Assembly: GCA_002633005.1 (NCBI GenBank)
Contig: NMRA01000014.1
Span: 1,398,838 to 1,462,837 of the forward strand
Source: Phoronis australis
Lineage: Eukaryota > Phoronida > Phoronidae
Direction: 5' to 3'
DNA length: 64,000 bases
Part shown: positions 28,001 to 33,970 of the stretch, one piece after another
Layout: every line of letters starts with the position of its first letter
Position numbering within the stretch: position 1 is the stretch's first letter
Notes under the pieces: model-generated
The model's input: the letters and a program-made list of their open reading frames with translations, nothing else
Database searches by the model: none
Told to the model about the DNA's origin: nothing
Position numbers and translations under genes: made by a program

Positions 28001-29535
28001 GTTGTGTCGTCTGGAAGTGCTTGTCTCAGGTGAATAGGTCTGAAGTATTCAAATGTTCTCGACGTACATTTAGTTTGTTTGGTTATGCATAATCTGACTT
28101 AGTAGAGGCACAAGATATTAAGTATTCTTAACAAATTCATCATTTCCTGCTTAACCTGTCTGTGCCCACCAAAGTGTACTGTTGTACTCTTTACTGTTCC
28201 TTACGTTTCCTCCTGTCATTGTACTGTTGTCCTTTACATTGTCTCTTTATTGTACATTATACACACCACTGGTCACCTTTAGAGCGTCCCTTTATTGTAT
28301 CTCCTACAAACCACTGACCATCTTTACAGTATCCCTTTATTGTATCTCCTACAAACCACTGACCACCTATAGAGTGTCCCTTTATTGTATTTCATACTAA
28401 CCACTGATTACTTTTCCTCCATTTCAGCTGATGAGTTTTACTTAGGTTGCTATGAACAACCATCTGCACATGTGATAGCTACTAAATACATTCTCAAAGG
28501 ACAGACAGTGGACATAGGAACAATCCATACTAACCTAACTAATCCAGTGGAAATCTGTCGTGGGTTCTGTTTTGATATGAAAGGCAGCTTTGCAGGTATG
28601 ATATTGTGTCCACCGTTGTATGTTACTGAAGGCCTACAGTCAGTGTCCTCGATTGTGTTAAAGGCCCATAGTCATTGTCCATTATTGTAATATGCAGCTG
28701 AGGACTCGCAGTCAGTGTCCACCATTGTATGCAGTTGAGGGCCCACAGTCAGTGTCCTCCATTGTATGCTTCTGATGACCCATAGTCAGTGTCCCCCCTT
28801 GTTTGCTGCTGAGGGCCCACGGTCAGTGTCCCCCATTGTTTGCTGTTGAGGGCCCATGGTCAGTGTGCCTCATCGTGTGCTCTTTGCGGCCTGCAGTCAG
28901 TGTTCCTCGTCACTTGCAATTGGGGGCCCACAGTTTGTGTCTCCCATTGTATGTTGTTAAGGGCCCACAGTCACTGTCCCCCATCCTATGCTGTTTAGGG
29001 CACACAATCAGTGTCCACCATCAGATGCAGTTGACATCCCACACTCATTTTCCCATTGTGTTCTGTTGTAGACCCACAGTCAATTAGGTGTCCACCACTG
29101 TGTGGCTGGGCCCTCAGCCAGTTACTATTCATAATGCTGTGATCTAGATAATTATATGTTTAACTCCAGATGTTGGCCTTAATCATGGTCAGTGATTAAT
29201 TATAGAGAAGCTCAACTGGACTGCAATAATTATAGATAAGCTCAGCTGGATTGCAATATTATATAATTTCAATATTCATTTGTTACCTTCAAGTATATAT
29301 TGGTTATCACTACTTTGACTTGATTGACTTGTGACTGTTTGACATGTTGGTCATCTGTATTGAAGGTCTGACTCGAGGCAGAACATGTCTTTGTGGAAGT
29401 AGTCGGAAGGATACCAGCATTAAGTCAATGAAACGACTGAATGATACAGACTGTATGACACACTGTGTCGCACATGACTCTAATCACTGGTGTGGTGGGA
29501 ATAACACATATCTTATGTACGGTAGGTATAGATGA
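847..29535 (+). CDS. Mosaic extracellular protein: CTLD-CTLD-WSC-F5/8C-WSC-15 sushi-WSC (5' partial, 29 exons)
   Basis: Twenty-nine plus-strand exons join in frame. Nearly all junctions are phase 1, as is usual for shuffled extracellular modules. Domain order is two C-type lectin domains, WSC, F5/8 type C, WSC, fifteen sushi (CCP) domains and WSC. These families bind carbohydrate or protein ligands, so an extracellular adhesion or recognition role is inferred. NxS/T sequons are frequent. The first exon in the window starts at a splice acceptor, so the signal peptide and start lie upstream. The C-terminus is uncertain. The last recognised exon either reads through to TGA at 29533-29535 or splices at GTAGGT to an exon I cannot identify. 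No transmembrane segment was found. I know no named orthologue with this order. It could be two adjacent genes, but uniform strand and phase favour one. Confidence 0.75.
1558..1751 (+). CDS. Mosaic gene exon 2: C-terminal half of C-type lectin domain 1
   Basis: It encodes the WLGL core, W.W.DGS and the last three CTLD cysteines (HAC, SQSC, VVC). No EPN, QPD or WND calcium/sugar motif is visible, so canonical Ca-dependent sugar binding is doubtful. Donor GTAAGT. Confidence 0.88.
1752..3106. repeat. Intron filled with dispersed modular repeat
   Basis: No exon is visible. From about 1920 to 2900 there are related modules with 'tgactaccctagcaccccct', 'taactaccatagcaccctct' and 'gccacctagtgaca', each followed by a T-rich 'ggccattt'-like tract. 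The same module type recurs at 21.3-22.5 kb and 33-34 kb. Confidence 0.55.
3107..3239 (+). CDS. Mosaic gene exon 3: short Cys-containing linker
   Basis: About 44 residues containing CSDLYRNGVFLIADYLMD and one more Cys near the end. Acceptor TTCCAG, donor GTATGT, phase 1 on both sides. The C..LY.NG pattern loosely resembles the start of a fibrinogen-like or similar Cys module, but no complete known domain is present. Confidence 0.65.
3252..3513. repeat. 58-bp minisatellite with a single-N gap
   Basis: About 4.5 copies of a unit containing 'tcacattatcagctctgtag' and 'ggaagcaatacaattgacac'. It starts about 12 bp after the exon 3 donor and ends at an N at 3513, so the array length is probably collapsed. 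Confidence 0.9.
3555..3944 (+). CDS. Mosaic gene exon 4: C-type lectin domain 2, complete in one exon
   Basis: It encodes a full long-form CTLD of about 130 residues. Six Cys are present (TLC, GHC, QHC, FDC, EQC, FMC) with the core HIGL replacing WIGL. The sugar-binding triplets EPN/QPD and WND are absent. Acceptor ACAG, donor GTTAGT, phase 1-1. The single-exon layout differs from CTLD 1, which is split. Confidence 0.9.
4352..4714. repeat. 42-bp minisatellite related to the following WSC exon
   Basis: About eight units of roughly 42 bp carry 'gtgtccacatgacagtgac'-like cores. The same words occur inside the WSC exon at about 4806-4846. The plus-strand frame stays open across the array and reads VHMTVTSCS-like, matching the exon's SSVHMTVTGC. 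Confidence 0.85.
4763..5026 (+). CDS. Mosaic gene exon 5: WSC domain 1
   Basis: It encodes YKGCYS...CIEFCRGRGDHYGAVSGQHCYC...DSDCSDTCPAHRYQACGRE....SVYFIG, a complete WSC domain with eight Cys in the expected order. WSC modules are putative carbohydrate-binding modules (yeast Wsc sensors, kremen, polycystin-1). Acceptor TTGTAG, donor GTATGA, phase 1-1. Confidence 0.95.
5181..5306 (+). CDS. Mosaic gene exon 6: linker before the discoidin domain
   Basis: About 42 residues containing CSHLWNQLVRLPGWYYLLVP...LLVECFG. Phase 1-1. The C..LW..GV.LPG.Y pattern is reminiscent of the first strand region of fibrinogen-like domains, but only a fragment is present. Donor GTAAGT. Confidence 0.65.
5599..5699 (+). 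CDS. Mosaic gene exon 7: start of the F5/8 type C domain
   Basis: It encodes VCDEFLVQPLPDSSIKGS...SSGYQPSQAR. This matches the discoidin opening (Cys, 'pLgm..g.I.d.qi.aSs', 'a.AR'). It joins exon 8 inside the Arg codon. Confidence 0.75.
6395..6720. repeat. 43-bp minisatellite
   Basis: About seven units sharing 'ctctgctagtttgagaactc' and 'ggcctaatgtccttgctca', with point differences and one short insertion. It is intronic, between exons 7 and 8. Confidence 0.92.
7018..7371. repeat. 59-bp minisatellite
   Basis: Six units begin 'catctttacagcatttggca' and include 'cccatgctgttgttgctgtt'. Two units are 3 bp shorter because one 'gtt' is missing. It lies about 195 bp before the exon 8 acceptor. Confidence 0.93.
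7565..7671 (+). CDS. Mosaic gene exon 8: F5/8 type C domain, second part
   Basis: It encodes LFTGDVGFASKLSNANHYVQ followed by an 'ANFDTLNVVTAVLTQG' segment. This is equivalent to the 'WlQVDLG....vtgV.TQG' core of discoidin domains. Donor GTAAGT. Confidence 0.82.
7900..8335. repeat. Degenerate minisatellite, about 55-65 bp period
   Basis: Loosely repeated 'gatgtatggacatctagggg' and 'gatggctggggaaggctg' words recur through the stretch, strongly diverged. Intronic, between exons 8 and 9. Confidence 0.7.
8570..8670 (+). CDS. Mosaic gene exon 9: F5/8 type C domain, third part
   Basis: It encodes RQLVSNYGFSIQYTSKITIQ and continues to YEYGTT, matching the discoidin 'vtsy.i.ys.dg..w' strands. It ends in phase 0 before GTGGGT, the only phase-0 junction recognised in this gene. 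Confidence 0.75.
8785..8811 (-). ncRNA. Hammerhead ribozyme-like core, left arm
   Basis: On the minus strand the order is CTGATGA, a GTCT/AGAC stem with a 7-nt loop, then GAAA. This is the conserved catalytic core with stem II. The stem III and UH cleavage site that should follow are not convincing, so activity is unproven. Confidence 0.5.
9168..9211 (+). ncRNA. Hammerhead ribozyme-like core, right arm
   Basis: On the plus strand CTGATG is followed by a GTCT/AGAC stem II and GAAAC at 9195-9199. GTA at 9209-9211 could supply the UH cleavage triplet. A short insertion after CTGATG and a weak stem III suggest decay. Confidence 0.45.
10000..11640 (+). mobile_element. Non-LTR (LINE) retrotransposon fragment, 5' truncated, with assembly gap
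   Basis: The left part encodes reverse-transcriptase motifs: a W.....TP..K.G...D..NYRGISLLS-like block, then LNNRLYYWAE and the ESQAGFRK block. The right part encodes a LINE ORF2 C-terminus with CELCNSGRVEDEYHVVLVC, a CCHC-like end typical of Jockey/CR1-type elements. It stops at TAA 11571-11573 and an AATAAA-like tail lies near 11630. The middle is 824 N. It sits in sense orientation in the intron between exons 9 and 10. Endonuclease and 5' sequence are absent. Confidence 0.85.
10263..11086. other. Assembly gap (824 N)
   Basis: A run of N lies inside the LINE fragment. Reading frames crossing it are artefacts, although the two flanks are consistent with one element. Confidence 1.
12058..12405. 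repeat. 41-45 bp minisatellite
   Basis: Eight near-identical units contain 'gcttgataaatattgtcagt' and 'gaagattattgaacac', differing mainly in T-run length. Intronic. Confidence 0.95.
13008..13158 (+). CDS. Mosaic gene exon 10: end of the F5/8 type C domain
   Basis: It encodes NSDSSTVKYNYLVTPVFAET then YQVSYYAYPTIRFDALGCSY. This matches the discoidin C-terminus ('gn.d....v.h.f..pi.ar.iRi.P......lr.El.GC'). The closing Cys pairs with that of exon 7. Donor GTAAGT. Confidence 0.85.
13265..13334 (-). repeat. tRNA-derived repeat (SINE head)
   Basis: On the minus strand an A-box-like TGGTATAGTGGTAAAG is followed about 35 nt later by a perfect B box, GGTTCGAATCC. The acceptor stem does not close and flanking sequence continues the repeat, so this is a tRNA-derived element rather than a functional tRNA. 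Confidence 0.6.
13882..14052. mobile_element. MITE-like imperfect palindrome
   Basis: 'atagattattacatg' near 13887 is inverted at 14034-14050. The arms also share 'ttatctaga' and 'tggattttgga' in inverted order, so about 75 bp folds back on itself. No coding potential. Confidence 0.75.
14360..14845 (-). mobile_element. Penelope-like element 3' fragment (GIY-YIG end plus pseudo-LTR)
   Basis: Minus-strand translation at 14651-14845 gives KRTAKTGFSRLKEHHTSEKS, then a YRHCTSYNHQ segment and EPNKG. This resembles the C-terminal end of a Penelope GIY-YIG endonuclease (RLKEH...H....H motif). The 3' side (14360-14530) matches the arms of the 8.7-9.2 kb element. A hammerhead-like CTGATGA with stem II lies at 14436-14464 (minus), with GAAA decayed to AAAA. 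Confidence 0.65.
15134..15280 (+). CDS. Mosaic gene exon 11: WSC domain 2, N-terminal half
   Basis: It encodes YYWGCYVESADNSARVYSAN then AAQCRDWCKSQSFAYSAVRNG, the first half of a WSC domain. It is split at the G before the third Cys pair, unlike the single-exon WSC 1. Phase 1-1. Confidence 0.9.
15895..16095. repeat. 54-bp minisatellite
   Basis: Three and a half units of 'cactacccacaatgacatga' plus 'actagtcactggctgttgc'. It ends about 45 bp before the exon 12 acceptor. Confidence 0.92.
16140..16271 (+). CDS. Mosaic gene exon 12: WSC domain 2, C-terminal half
   Basis: It encodes GDVCGCTNSYGTYGKVNDSK, the CSLPCPGDSSNCGG Cys cluster and YVAIYRTWG, the closing half of a WSC domain. Phase 1-1, donor GTGAGT. 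Confidence 0.92.
16728..16901 (+). CDS. Mosaic gene exon 13: sushi domain 1
   Basis: Four-Cys sushi domain of about 58 residues (VCPAVPDVPF...YECVFAYKP...MCNQLAMWQTVPSACVG) with the conserved Trp before Cys 4. It is the outlier of the array and does not fall clearly in class a, b or c. Confidence 0.9.
17759..17938 (+). CDS. Mosaic gene exon 14: sushi domain 2 (type a)
   Basis: KRCGSPPSVGHASST...YSCRLGYKFPDNTY...CKINEQWETVPSCIG. It is 180 bp, phase 1-1. It is the first exon of the duplicated triplet, and its twin is exon 17. Confidence 0.95.
18263..18451 (+). CDS. Mosaic gene exon 15: sushi domain 3 (type b)
   Basis: LECPEPEILNNASFSYGNKK...YTCDAGYEVNGTTA...CDNREEWTNLPLKQCIS. 189 bp, donor GTAAGG. 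Its twin is exon 18. Confidence 0.95.
18909..19094 (+). CDS. Mosaic gene exon 16: sushi domain 4 (type c)
   Basis: VSCGPISVGNAIASTNE...FTCKDGFKYGHGVVANDMK...CQSNKTWSRQPQSCQG. 186 bp, donor GTAAGA. Its twin, exon 19, is nearly identical. Confidence 0.95.
19521..19700 (+). CDS. Mosaic gene exon 17: sushi domain 5 (type a)
   Basis: KRCGSPPSVGHASSTNLDDV...CHLGHKFPDNTY...CKSDEQWEAVSSCIG. 180 bp and a close copy of exon 14, with a few amino-acid changes. Confidence 0.95.
20022..20210 (+). CDS. Mosaic gene exon 18: sushi domain 6 (type b)
   Basis: LECPEPEILNNASFSYGNKK...CDAGYEVNGTT...CDSQEEWTNLPLKQCIS. 189 bp, a close copy of exon 15. Confidence 0.95.
20643..20828 (+). CDS. Mosaic gene exon 19: sushi domain 7 (type c)
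   Basis: VSCGPISVGNAIASTNE...CKDGFKYGQGVVANDMK...TWSRQPQSCQG. 186 bp and almost identical to exon 16, with one visible His to Gln change. Confidence 0.95.
20985..21145. mobile_element. Small inverted-repeat insertion at the end of the duplicated block
   Basis: 'gagttcagtaatgctaggac' near 20992 is matched in inverted form by 'cctagcgtagg...cattactgaactct' near 21106-21140. The sister copy at about 19.26 kb lacks the insertion, so it arrived after the duplication or was lost from the other copy. Confidence 0.55.
21280..22700. repeat. Dispersed modular repeat in the intron between exons 19 and 20
   Basis: No exon is visible. Several modules share 'atttttatgaaatttggcag', 'gtgttcttaagaagatggca', 'cagcgccccctgtgg' and 'tcctgataattac'. 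They are similar in style to the modules at 1.9-2.9 kb and 33-34 kb. Confidence 0.55.
22866..23045 (+). CDS. Mosaic gene exon 20: sushi domain 8 (type a)
   Basis: KHCGALPSVGQASSS...YTCDDGYKFSDNTF...CQANEQWETIQACVG. 180 bp, phase 1-1. Confidence 0.95.
23873..24058 (+). CDS. Mosaic gene exon 21: sushi domain 9 (type b)
   Basis: IECADPVLLATANLTVTKKE...YMCLPGFELTGTGD...CNKYQQWAPTVVNCSR. 186 bp, donor GTGAGC. Confidence 0.93.
24404..24589 (+). CDS. Mosaic gene exon 22: sushi domain 10 (type c)
   Basis: ISCGSISVAHATASTSE...FTCVTGYEYQAGEDSNSMK...HDKVWSKQPKACER. 186 bp, donor GTAAGA. Confidence 0.94.
24595..24995. repeat. About 48-bp minisatellite abutting the exon 22 donor
   Basis: Eight or so variable units contain 'gcagcttctgtctagttgta' and 'gcaactgagctacagagctg'. 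It starts within 10 bp of the donor site. Confidence 0.9.
25613..25792 (+). CDS. Mosaic gene exon 23: sushi domain 11 (type a)
   Basis: VLCGSPSSVANATLQYSGDR...YTCITGHYLPDSST...CQADKSWSPAQACQ. 180 bp, phase 1-1, donor GTGAGT. Confidence 0.93.
26424..26606 (+). CDS. Mosaic gene exon 24: sushi domain 12 (type b)
   Basis: VSCGMPSVLPNATMSLNG...FTCNHGYEVVGG...CNATGHWEPDTENCQS. 183 bp, donor GTGAGA. Confidence 0.94.
26917..27105 (+). CDS. Mosaic gene exon 25: sushi domain 13 (type c)
   Basis: VSCGALPSIALGYPTANHS...YECGVGCEYQANVTEHDM...CLGNKTWNKQPRDCVC. 189 bp. It carries extra Cys (GVGC instead of the usual aromatic or Gly, and CVC at the end), so an additional disulfide or an unpaired Cys is possible. 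Confidence 0.92.
27288..27467 (+). CDS. Mosaic gene exon 26: sushi domain 14 (type a)
   Basis: KRCGRPPAVSNTSAIYNSDE...YTCDVGHLLPGNKT...CRSNATWSPISPCE. 180 bp, phase 1-1, donor GTATGA. Confidence 0.93.
27752..27961 (+). CDS. Mosaic gene exon 27: sushi domain 15 (type b, long)
   Basis: VRCPEPQQLNNSVNEVGG...AVCLPGYMVSLNSTNMTRGT...CSQDGQWPLFDHRCVG. 210 bp, about 8 residues longer than other sushi exons through an insert between Cys 2 and Cys 3. Confidence 0.93.
28225..28415. repeat. About 55-bp minisatellite forming the run-up to the exon 28 acceptor
   Basis: Units contain 'ccctttattgtatctcctac' and 'aaaccactgaccacctatag'. The last partial unit leads directly into the polypyrimidine tract and acceptor at 28426-28427. 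Confidence 0.9.
28428..28595 (+). CDS. Mosaic gene exon 28: WSC domain 3, N-terminal half
   Basis: It encodes EFYLGCYEQPSAHVIATKY and continues to a VEICRGFCFDMKGSFAG segment, the start of a WSC domain. Phase 1-1, donor GTATGA. Confidence 0.9.
28600..29085. repeat. About 50-bp degenerate minisatellite after exon 28
   Basis: Units contain 'gagggcccacagtcagtgtc' and 'ccccattgtatgctgttg'. The array begins within 10 bp of the exon 28 donor. Confidence 0.88.
29366..29535 (+). CDS. Mosaic gene exon 29: WSC domain 3, C-terminal half; possible gene end
   Basis: It encodes GLTRGRTCLCGSSRKDTSIK, then MKRLNDTDCMTHC and NHWCGGNNTYLMYG, the end of a WSC domain. A donor GTAGGT follows at 29522. If it is not used, the frame ends four codons later (GRYR, TGA at 29533-29535). 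Which is correct cannot be settled here. Confidence 0.85.
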
Positions 29536-29835
29536 GAACATTTTGTTATTATAATGACATTAACTTATGACAATGGTGTATGCGACGCTATAACCACTGG
29601 TGTGGTGAGAACTATATCTTGTATGTTAGATAGATGAGGAGATTTAGTTAATGACACGTTAATGGTGTGACCTGTACTGAAGACAACACTGTAACCACTG
29701 GTGAGGTAAGAATTACATCTTATGTACGGTAACTAGGTGAGGACATTTGATGTCATTAAGTATATGACATGTGTGCTGTACTCCATAATAACCACTGATG
29801 TGGTGGGAAAGACATCATTGTATGTACGGTAGGTA
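29450..29835. repeat. About 95-bp tandem repeat derived from the last WSC exon and its donor
   Basis: Four diverging units share 'aaccactggtgtggtg', 'ttatgtacggtagg' and 'gatgaggacatt'. The first unit is the 3' end of exon 29 with its GTAGGT donor. The later units are decayed non-coding copies. Confidence 0.85.
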
Positions 29836-29899
29836 GATGGGGACATTATATTTTCACTTATCTAATGAAAAAGTGACACTTACTGTGTGATACGGGGTT

Positions 29900-31000
29900 C
29901 AGTAATATTTTGCCACAGTCTGCCGGTGACTACTGAGGTTATAACCTCTAGTGCAGCTGTCTGTGGCAAATAAGGCTCAGTTTTGTTCAGGCATCTTAAT
30001 CAGAACTACATCATGAAAGCTCTTCTGTTATCAGGGTTTCAAAAAGTTTGACAACCACTGAAATTTTGAAAGTTTTAATTTTTAAATTTTTTGTGTTCTG
30101 AGGTAAGTACATTTATGCTCTATTTTCATCTTTCATCAAGTGAGGGAGTTGTTAGTGATTTGTCTGCTATGAGTTAATTCTGCATGTGAAGTGATGCCCA
30201 GTTGAGTGAGTTGTTGTCTGCTATGAGTTAATGGTGAGCATGAAGTGACACCTGTGTCCAGGTCATGGAGTGAAAGTGAACTGTGTTGTGTTGGTGTGCT
30301 GTCATCTTTAAGCCTGAAAACAACCTTGCCCCCTGATGAATGACGCTGGACCAGGATGAACAACAAGGAAGAGAAGAGGATTCATTACTTGTCATTCAAC
30401 ACGACCTTTAATTGTGGTGTTTTGATGTTAAACTCATGACCATTTTGAATGAAGCCTGTTGTCCAATGGTGTCTTATTCTCAACACTGTGGACATGAACT
30501 GGTTTGTGGACGTGTGCTGACTGCACTGATGTAAAGCAATGCAGCAAGACCTGTTGTAACTGTCTGGGCCTCTATGGCAGGTGACTGAACTGGTGTAAAG
30601 TAATGTAATTCAGAAAGACCTGCTGTAATACTGTCTGGGCCTCTATGGCAGGTGACTGAACTGGTGTAATCTAATGTAATGCAGCATGAGGTGCTGTAAT
30701 ACTGTCTGGGTCTCTATGACAGGTGACAAGTAGTATTAGTGATAAGGTGAGAAGCTGTTTGGAAGTATAACATAGTTAATGAAACATTGAAGGAAATTTA
30801 TCATTCTACCCTTTATTCCATATCCACAACTGTTTCTTTGTGAAATACTTTATCTGAGCATTGTACCTACTCTCAAACTATGTTCTAGGTTTTTCTGTGA
30901 TTTTGGTTGTTAATGTTTGTTTTCAATCAATTCATTTTTATGAAAACGAATTTTCATTTTTCGTGATAAAGATTTTTTACCTTGTGCTATTGTTGTTTAA
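29900..31000. other. Downstream region of the mosaic gene; 3' UTR or intron
   Basis: No recognised domain is encoded. A 67-bp minisatellite lies at 30520-30725. An acceptor-like CTAG at 30887-30888 is followed by a short phase-compatible hydrophobic frame to TGA near 31002, but nothing supports it as a real exon. Confidence 0.4.
30520..30725. repeat. 67-bp minisatellite
   Basis: Three and a half units contain 'gtctgggcctctatggcagg' and 'tgactgaactggtgtaa'. Confidence 0.88.
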
Positions 31001-32340
31001 TTGATATCGTGGCCGGCAAGCAAAACAAGACTGTGCCCTGTTTTTATCAGTTCAGAACTGACAAGCTGAGGTGAAGTGCCTGGATCTAGGATGTATGGGG
31101 AGTGTAATATCTGGATTTATTTTTCAGTTTCGCTTGAATTATCATCTATCAGAAGTCATGATTTTAGGAAATTAGGTTTAAATTCTGGGCCTCTGGTTTC
31201 ATTTATTATGATTACAACACTCCTGTCATTTTTGAGATATCTCTAGTCAATCGACCCAAACAACATGGCTTGTGCCATAATTATCTTAATGTATGATTTT
31301 CTATGGCTTGTGCACCCAAACAACATGGAGGCTTACTAACTCACATTAGCCAAACTGACAATCACGTGCTAAACTCAGCCAAGAGTCTGTGTACCATGTT
31401 TACTGGTGTTGGGTCCGTGTTTGCGGTCCAGTTCTAAGTCATGTTTTTGTGTCCGTGAAGTGAGTTTACTTAATTAATACTTGTCCAGGGAGTGGCGTTT
31501 ATGAGTGCGTGAGCCTTGTTGTTTGGATAGCCTCGAAGCATGTGTAACACGACTACCCTAGTTGTTTGTATGACACTAGTGCAAGCATCTTCGATAAGAA
31601 GCTGGGATGCCGATATTCTGTAGTTACTCCCTAAGTCTAGCTACCCGAGCACTACACTCCAGTCGTCCCGGACCTTTGAGTCGGGACTGAACTACATGGT
31701 ACTACACAAATCGTGGTTTGAGACTAGAGTTTGGGAATGACATTGACTCAGTAGGAATTTGGAGGCGCGAATATCGAATCGTTTTCATCCACTTACAGCG
31801 AAGTTTATTGACAAGGTCAACATTGAAATTTTCACGGCTGCCTATCAAGTAGACAGAAGTTTGAACTCTAAACATCATTTTTTTTCTTGACGAAAATTTC
31901 TGCAGGCGTATATAAATCGACAACTGCATATTTATTTTAGGGGGGACACCTGCAGCCACCAATAATAAAATAATTTGGACACTTGAATGTGTAGATGCCT
32001 ACAGTACGATGCATTTTTCATTAATTCATATTACCATTTCGTTTCCGGTCTTCAAAGAAAGCAATCATTGGAGCTTCTCCGTGTAATCTCGATTCTCTAC
32101 CCGTCGCATTCATCTAAAACTACATTCAGTGCGTCGCATCCTAAATGTCTTTAACAAATGATGTCATTTCATCATTTGATCGTTGTACGCCATGCTCACT
32201 TATCGTGTGGTTTATTAATATATCTCCATCACAGTTCGTATCGTTGGGAAACTGGTTCACCTTCTAGCAGAATTAACTAATTCCAAAACCGGGACCTGCC
32301 ATTTCACGCGTCCAAGGTATGATGATATATTTTACTAGGC
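31000..32340. other. Intergenic, no feature recognised
   Basis: No domain-bearing frame, RNA gene or clear repeat is visible on either strand. Frames here are short and lack recognisable motifs. Confidence 0.4.
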
Positions 32341-32342
32341 TT

Positions 32343-32476
32343 CATTGGCGGATCCCTTGATTTTAGTGATTTCAAATCTAGAAATTTCAAATTGTTGACT
32401 TGGACCCTTTTTTTAAAAAAAAAATTAGTGCTCCGACCCAACTTTAAAAAATCCTGGATCCGCCCCTGAGCTTAGC
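32343..32476. mobile_element. Short hAT-like MITE
   Basis: 'ttggcggatcccttgatttt' at the left is matched in inverted form by 'aaatcctggatccgcccctg' at the right, enclosing about 130 bp. The GGCGGATCC ends match those at 41.2 and 42.4 kb. Confidence 0.55.
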
Positions 32477-32869
32477 TTATACACATGCACAGACAAACGA
32501 CAGTCCCACTCTGGCCATCACTGCCTCGGGCACTACCAGACAACCATCACAGTCACGGTGACGAAGCACAGGAGGGCATAATCAGGACGTCCAGCGACAG
32601 GCGGGGTCATGTTTTGAAGGGGATGGGATTTACATTGTGAGCTTATTACGCAAATATGCTGTGTTGCGAGAGAATTTATTTTTTTCATTATTACATAATG
32701 TGCCAGAGTTGTTTTACTTTGCCATCATGCTATAGGCCTACCTCAAGTTTAGCTCTCCAGATTGCCGATTCAGTGGAGACTGACCACTGAGTAACAGCTG
32801 TCGACAGCGTTGAAATGCAACCACTATTGCACCGCAATTAAACAGTGTGTTTTAGTATCATAAAAATGA

Positions 32870-33970
32870 CCATTACATGGCGCATAATGCGATGAACCCG
32901 TCCGAAATTGACCTATCGCAAGCTCTGCCCACTTGCGTAATGTCGACCAACAAACAATAAGATTACCCGGCAACATGTTGTTTGTCGGGTAAAATGACGG
33001 CTTGGAAACGAAGGTGTGTCAATAATGCTGCGTTCTAAATGGTCAGTTAAGCCGTCACTCAAAATCTTGGCGATAGATCAATTGGGAAGGCATCGCTTCT
33101 CTATATTACAAAACTATTTGCGAACACTCAAGAAAATCCGCTCAAAAGGGACTCCAAAGATACAAAGGCAAACGCAGACACTTAAATTGCCACCAAGGGG
33201 CACAGCAGCAGTTAGCCGTAGGCAGTCATTGTCACATTTGTTGGACCTATAGCTATGGTGCAAAAATATAAAATCCTAACAACAGGCCGCCACAGTTGCC
33301 AGACCCGTCCGGAAGTCAGCGTCAGCAATGGTCGTCATCACGAACAGAACTGATAAGTTTAATAAGATCCTTTGAGCAGTTTGGCGGATAAAGAGGCGGA
33401 CGCCAAAGACGGACCCGACGGACACAATAAAAATTCCATTAGATGGCACAGAATATACAAACCCGCCCGACGATGAAAAGGAATTGCCTCCTCGCCAAAT
33501 TTCACGAAAATCCACCTGTAACTCAAAAACCAGAAACAAACAAAATTAAAATTGCCATACACTAGGGGGCGCAGCTGAAGTCGGATTGGTGTGAAACTCG
33601 TCTTCATCTGTCATCTCCAACACATCTTCCATATTTCAAAAAGATAGCTATTGACCTAAAATTGCCAGTAGAGGGCGTCAGTGCAGTAAAACCCGTCCGA
33701 AAATCAACGTCAGTTGCGGTCTTCTCATAGGAACAAATCTTCGAATGTTCATAATGATATTTTGAATTGTTTTGCGATAGAGTGGCTAACGACAAAAATA
33801 AATTAGAAATATAAAATGCCCACCAGGTGGCGCGAAATACGTTAAGTCCGACCGAAAACTGGAAGGCACTATCAATCAATTGCCAAATTTTATGAGAATC
33901 CACCGAGGAACTCGAAAAATACAGAGGCAAACGTAAAAAACTAAAATTGCCCCTGGGAAGGGGAGCTTAG
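32870..33970. repeat. Dispersed modular repeat, about 170-bp modules
   Basis: Successive modules carry 'attgccaccaaggggcac', 'actagggggcgcagctgaag', 'gccagtagagggcgtcagtg' and 'cccaccaggtggcgcgaaat'. Each is preceded by 'aaaatccacc...aactcaaaaa'-like and 'acaaaggcaaacg'-like tracts. Short frames crossing the modules are not genes. Confidence 0.6.

Noticed and set aside
30889-31004. Terminal exon of the mosaic gene with a hydrophobic tail
   Set aside because: It has a phase-compatible acceptor, but the peptide is not a clean transmembrane segment and no supporting motif or poly(A) signal was found.
33016-33252. 78-codon plus-strand frame
   Set aside because: It lies in the modular repeat and has no recognisable motif.
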